A DNA stretch of 38,093 bases from Chitinasiproducens palmae (lineage in GTDB: Bacteria > Pseudomonadota > Gammaproteobacteria > Burkholderiales > Burkholderiaceae), in assembly GCF_900095735.1 (NCBI RefSeq), contig NZ_FNLO01000019.1:1-38093 (forward strand), read 5' to 3'. Under the pieces are notes generated by a model. The model searched no databases, had not been told where the DNA came from, and was given only the letters and a program-made list of their open reading frames with translations. Both the position numbers and the translations under genes were made by a program. Positions 35,162 through 38,093 of this stretch are shown piece after piece (position 1 is the stretch's first letter; each line of letters starts with the position of its first letter).

Positions 35162-36387
35162 TCCCGGCAAGGCGTCTGGGGCGCGAGACGGCGTCGCGCA
35201 TGCTGGCGAGCCAGGCGATCGGCGCCGGTGGGCGGATAGGCTGATAAAACTGGCCGCCTGTACCGTTGCTGGCGGCGACACGCTGTCGCGGAATCGCCGC
35301 GCGCACGGCGGCGCGGGGGTTTGAGCCGCCTTTGCGTGGAAGCGCAAGCGGAAGACGAGCGAAACACGCGGCGTTGACGGCCCGGCTTGCGCCGCGGCGA
35401 GCGTTCTCCCGGGCACGGCGGCACTGACGCAGCAACGGCTCGCGCCGTCTGCTGACGGCGCCGCCATCACAATGCCCGCAAACACGCAATCGCCGGCCAT
35501 CTCGACCGACTGTAGCCGCGTCGGGAGCCGCGTTGGACGCGTGCAAGAGTGGTCTGTCCATCCCGGGTGTCGTGGCGGCTCGCCGGATCCTGAGTCGATT
35601 GGCTAGCAGGCGCTGCGGCGTCGGCTAAGCGCCGCTCGCATTGCCCGCACTAGCGGGTATATCGCGACGGCCTCTCCGCTGCGCGCACCCAGCCTGTCTC
35701 CGCAATACCGCGGCGCACCGGTGACCGCCTTCAAGATCTCGCAGCAAGCATGGCTTGCCGCGACCAGGCCTCGGTTTGCTCGGAATGCGGGAGGTCGTCG
35801 CCAACGCCGCGACGATTGCACAGCGAGGTCGACCTGTCGATTTGCAGTTTATCTACCGTGCCGTCGTGGGCGTGCCCATCCGCCAGCCAGTCGTCTGTAC
35901 GACCGCCACGTTGGACCGTTGCCGGCCCACGAACGCGGATGAGGCGTAGGCCCGCAACGCGTCGGCCCGGGACTGCTCGCCTAGCCAAGGTACGCGGACA
36001 CCAAGACACGTTTGCCCGAAGGCATCAGCAGGCCAACCTGCACCGGGATCGCGGGCAGCGGAGCACCATCCCTTCTGTGGCGGAACTGGCTGACACTGGC
36101 TTTCCCGCCGAAAGCGACACGGCAGGCAGGCGGTGGCCTGGCGGTGGCTGCGCTTCCGACCGCTGCGTCGCGGGTTTCTTCAACATTGCCGAACATCGCC
36201 CTCTCGGCACCCTCTCGGATCAGCGAAGCCGCGCATTGCCTGGCGAGGCTGCGTCCACGGCCGCCCAGCGACCCACGCGTCCGCCCGCGCAGCCGGCCAC
36301 CTTACGTCAAACGAAGCACGTCGGACGCCTCGCAACTCGCCGCAAATTGCTGGCGGCAGTGCGCTCGTGCCGAGGGTGGCACCGCAA
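35162..36387. other. 1.2 kb without a convincing gene
   Basis: The longest gene-poor stretch in the window. Short frames exist: 35755-35949 plus strand, with GLLGMREVVANAATIAQRGR; and 35981-36196 minus strand, ending VQVGLLMPSGKRVLVSAYLG. Each has patches that read like protein, but neither has a ribosome site, full domain or normal length, so decayed gene remains are possible. A small perfect hairpin (CCCGC-ACTA-GCGGG) lies near 35647-35660. No tRNA, insertion sequence or inverted terminal repeat was recognised. Confidence 0.5.
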
Positions 36388-37767
36388 TCAGACATCGCCC
36401 CACAGATCGTGCCCATCCGCACCGGTGATTTTCGCCGAAACGAAATCGCCGACCTTATAGCGGCTCGACGCGCGGCGCGGCGGCGCAAGGTAGACCACAC
36501 CATCGATTTCCGGCGCATCCGCGGCGCTGCGTCCAATCCCGCCTTCCGGCGTCAACTCATCGACAAGCACGCGAATCGACTTGCCAACCCGCCGTTTCAT
36601 ACGGCGCGCCGAGACGCGCTCGGCCACTTCCATCACGCGTGCACGGCGTTCCTCCCGCACGACGTCCGGCAACGCACCGTCAAGTTCATTCGCGGTCGCG
36701 CCTTCGACAGGCGAATAGGCGAAGCAACCGACGCGGTCGAGTTCCGCTTCGTTGAGGAAATCGAGCAGCGTTTCGAATTGCGCTTCAGTCTCGCCCGGAA
36801 AACCGGCGATGAAAGTGCTGCGGATCGTCAGGTCAGGACAGATTTCTCGCCACCGCTGAACGCGCTCGAGCGTGCGCTCGGCATTGGCCGGCCGCTTCAT
36901 GCGCTTCAGGACGTCCGGATGCGCATGCTGCAGCGGCACGTCGAGGTAAGGCAGAATGCGCCGCTCGGCCATCAGCGGAATGATGTCGTCGACGTGCGGA
37001 TAGGGGTAGACATAGTGCATCCGCACCCACGCCCCATATTCCCCCGCGAGTTCGCCCAGGGCCGACGCCAGCTCGAACAGCCGCGTCTTGATGGGGCGGC
37101 CGCGCCAGAAGCCAGTGCGATACTTGACGTCGACACCGTAGGCACTGGTGTCCTGCGAAATGACCAGCAGTTCCTTGACGCCGCTCTTGAACAGGTTTTC
37201 CGCCTCAAGCATGACCTCGCCGATCGGACGCGACACCAGATCGCCGCGCATCGAAGGGATGATGCAGAACGTGCAACGGTGATTGCAGCCCTCCGAAATC
37301 TTCAGGTACGCGTAGTGCCGCGGCGTCAGCTTGACGCCGGCAGCCGGCACGAGATCGGTAAACGGGTCGTGCGGCCGAGGCAGGTGCGTATGGACCGCCT
37401 GCATGACCTCGCCCAGCGCATGCGGCCCGGTCACGGCCAGCACCCGCGGATGGACCTCCTCGATCAGGCCGCTGCCGCCCGCGCCTTTCTTCGCACCGAG
37501 GCAGCCGGTGACGATGACCTTGCCGTTCTCGTTCAGCGCCTCGCCGATCGCATCCAGGCTCTCCTGCACCGCTTCGTCGATGAAGCCGCACGTGTTGACG
37601 ACCACAAGGTCCGCGCCGTCATAGTTGCCTGCGATCTGGTAACCCTCGGCGCGCAGTTGCGTGAGGATCTGCTCGGAATCGACCAGCGCCTTCGGGCAAC
37701 CGAGACTGACAAAGCCGACGCGCGGTACCGGCTGTTTGGGGGAAGCGGAGTTTTCGATGTTTTCCAT
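36388..37767 (-). CDS. rimO: Ribosomal protein S12 methylthiotransferase RimO
   Basis: A 459-residue radical-SAM enzyme that adds a methylthio group to the conserved Asp of ribosomal protein S12. The N-terminal MTTase domain has C24 ([13 protein letters not shown]), C60 ([11 protein letters not shown]) and C89 (VTGCLGAKK) for the auxiliary [4Fe-4S] cluster. The radical-SAM core has CxxxCxxC at C161, C165 and C168 ([17 protein letters not shown]). A TRAM domain closes the protein (about 390-455, [25 protein letters not shown]). Loss of S12 methylthiolation is tolerated in other bacteria. ATG 37767 gives the normal length; only a weak ribosome site is visible. A -10-like TAAAAT lies 58 bases upstream (37825-37830). 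Confidence 0.97.
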   Translation of the reverse strand: MENIENSASPKQPVPRVGFVSLGCPKALVDSEQILTQLRAEGYQIAGNYDGADLVVVNTCGFIDEAVQESLDAIGEALNENGKVIVTGCLGAKKGAGGSGLIEEVHPRVLAVTGPHALGEVMQAVHTHLPRPHDPFTDLVPAAGVKLTPRHYAYLKISEGCNHRCTFCIIPSMRGDLVSRPIGEVMLEAENLFKSGVKELLVISQDTSAYGVDVKYRTGFWRGRPIKTRLFELASALGELAGEYGAWVRMHYVYPYPHVDDIIPLMAERRILPYLDVPLQHAHPDVLKRMKRPANAERTLERVQRWREICPDLTIRSTFIAGFPGETEAQFETLLDFLNEAELDRVGCFAYSPVEGATANELDGALPDVVREERRARVMEVAERVSARRMKRRVGKSIRVLVDELTPEGGIGRSAADAPEIDGVVYLAPPRRASSRYKVGDFVSAKITGADGHDLWGDV

Positions 37768-38093
37768 GACGATCCGTCAGCCCGTCGGGCGGCGTGGCAC
37801 CGCCAAGGGCTTGAATAAGCCGGGATTTTAGCCTTGTCGGGCGACTTGCGCCGAAATTTAGGTAAAGGTGGCCGACAGGCCTTACGAAACGCCGAGCGAA
37901 CCGTGCCGGCGGTCGTGGCGGGGTGAGCCGAACCCACCGCCGCACAGCCGCGCGACGGTGCAGTCGGATATCGAAGCGAATGGGGTGGACACCGGAGGAC
38001 CCTCCCGGTCACGGCACCGCCCGCTCCGTGACTTGCCAGGCTCGCCGGGTTTGGCCGGTTTGGCCGGTTTGGCCGGTTTGGCCGGTTTGGCCG
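37768..38093. promoter_or_regulatory. Region upstream of rimO
   Basis: 326 bases to the window edge. It holds a TAAAAT box at 37825-37830 (minus strand), a 5-bp hairpin GGCTT-GAAT-AAGCC at 37808-37821 in the presumed rimO leader, and a 9-base repeat at the edge. No clear -35 was found. No coding frame is convincing. Confidence 0.4.
38049..38093. repeat. 9-base tandem repeat, at least five perfect copies, cut by the window edge
   Basis: gtttggccg is repeated five times without change up to the last base of the window, so the array may be longer. Confidence 0.95.

Noticed and set aside
35755-35949. 64-codon plus-strand frame with GLLGMREVV similar to a kinase end
   Set aside because: Too short, no ribosome site, and the resemblance stops after about ten residues.
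35981-36196. 71-codon minus-strand frame ending VQVGLLMPSGKRVLVSAYLG
   Set aside because: Protein-like at its end, but no start signal, no family recognised, and upstream frame not coherent; kept only as possible gene remains.
36133-37818. 561-codon plus-strand frame opposite rimO
   Set aside because: Antisense to the radical-SAM cysteines; composition typical of a shadow.

Overview
This is a high-GC, chromosome-like stretch. It is most consistent with a Burkholderiaceae beta-proteobacterium (Paraburkholderia/Robbsia-type). That placement is an inference from base composition, codon use and gene content: an RND-like lipoprotein factor with a FUSC pump, dodecin, AsmA, a bacteriophytochrome operon, Ku/LigD, SerB and RimO. 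No rRNA, tRNA, CRISPR array, transposase or phage gene was found. The unusual elements are short tandem repeats.

Layout: (1) 1-2151, glycogen debranching enzyme GlgX, minus strand, cut at the left edge. (2) 2661-8883, a LysR regulator divergent from a complete four-gene efflux operon (outer-membrane factor, FUSC pump, DUF1656 protein, HlyD adaptor). (3) 8897-12831, a 46-residue membrane protein, an orphan 140-residue protein, dodecin, and a large AsmA-family protein. Dodecin and asmA converge, and each has its own terminator. (4) 13199-18637, a minus-strand operon of heme oxygenase, bacteriophytochrome, a single-domain response regulator and a hybrid kinase, linked mostly by 4-base overlaps. 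(5) 18787-25391, also minus strand, ligD, ku and a soluble hybrid kinase. (6) 25915-30940, a membrane hybrid kinase and a UvrD-type helicase, plus strand. (7) 31155-37767, serB, metC, two divergent lipoproteins, a 1.2 kb stretch with no convincing gene, and rimO.

How the genes work together: BphO would cleave heme to biliverdin, which BphP binds as a red/far-red chromophore. BphP could phosphorylate the stand-alone receiver, the receiver domain at the N-terminus of the hybrid kinase, or both, giving a branched relay with no DNA-binding output inside the operon. Directly upstream on the same strand lie a hybrid kinase, ku and ligD, the two-component bacterial end-joining machine. All seven genes from 25391 down to 13199 point the same way, so sensing and DNA repair may be co-regulated. 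That link is inferred from gene order only. The efflux operon should export an aromatic or weak-acid compound under LysR control. The intergenic regions and several gene ends carry 9-, 11-, 12- and 13-base tandem repeats.
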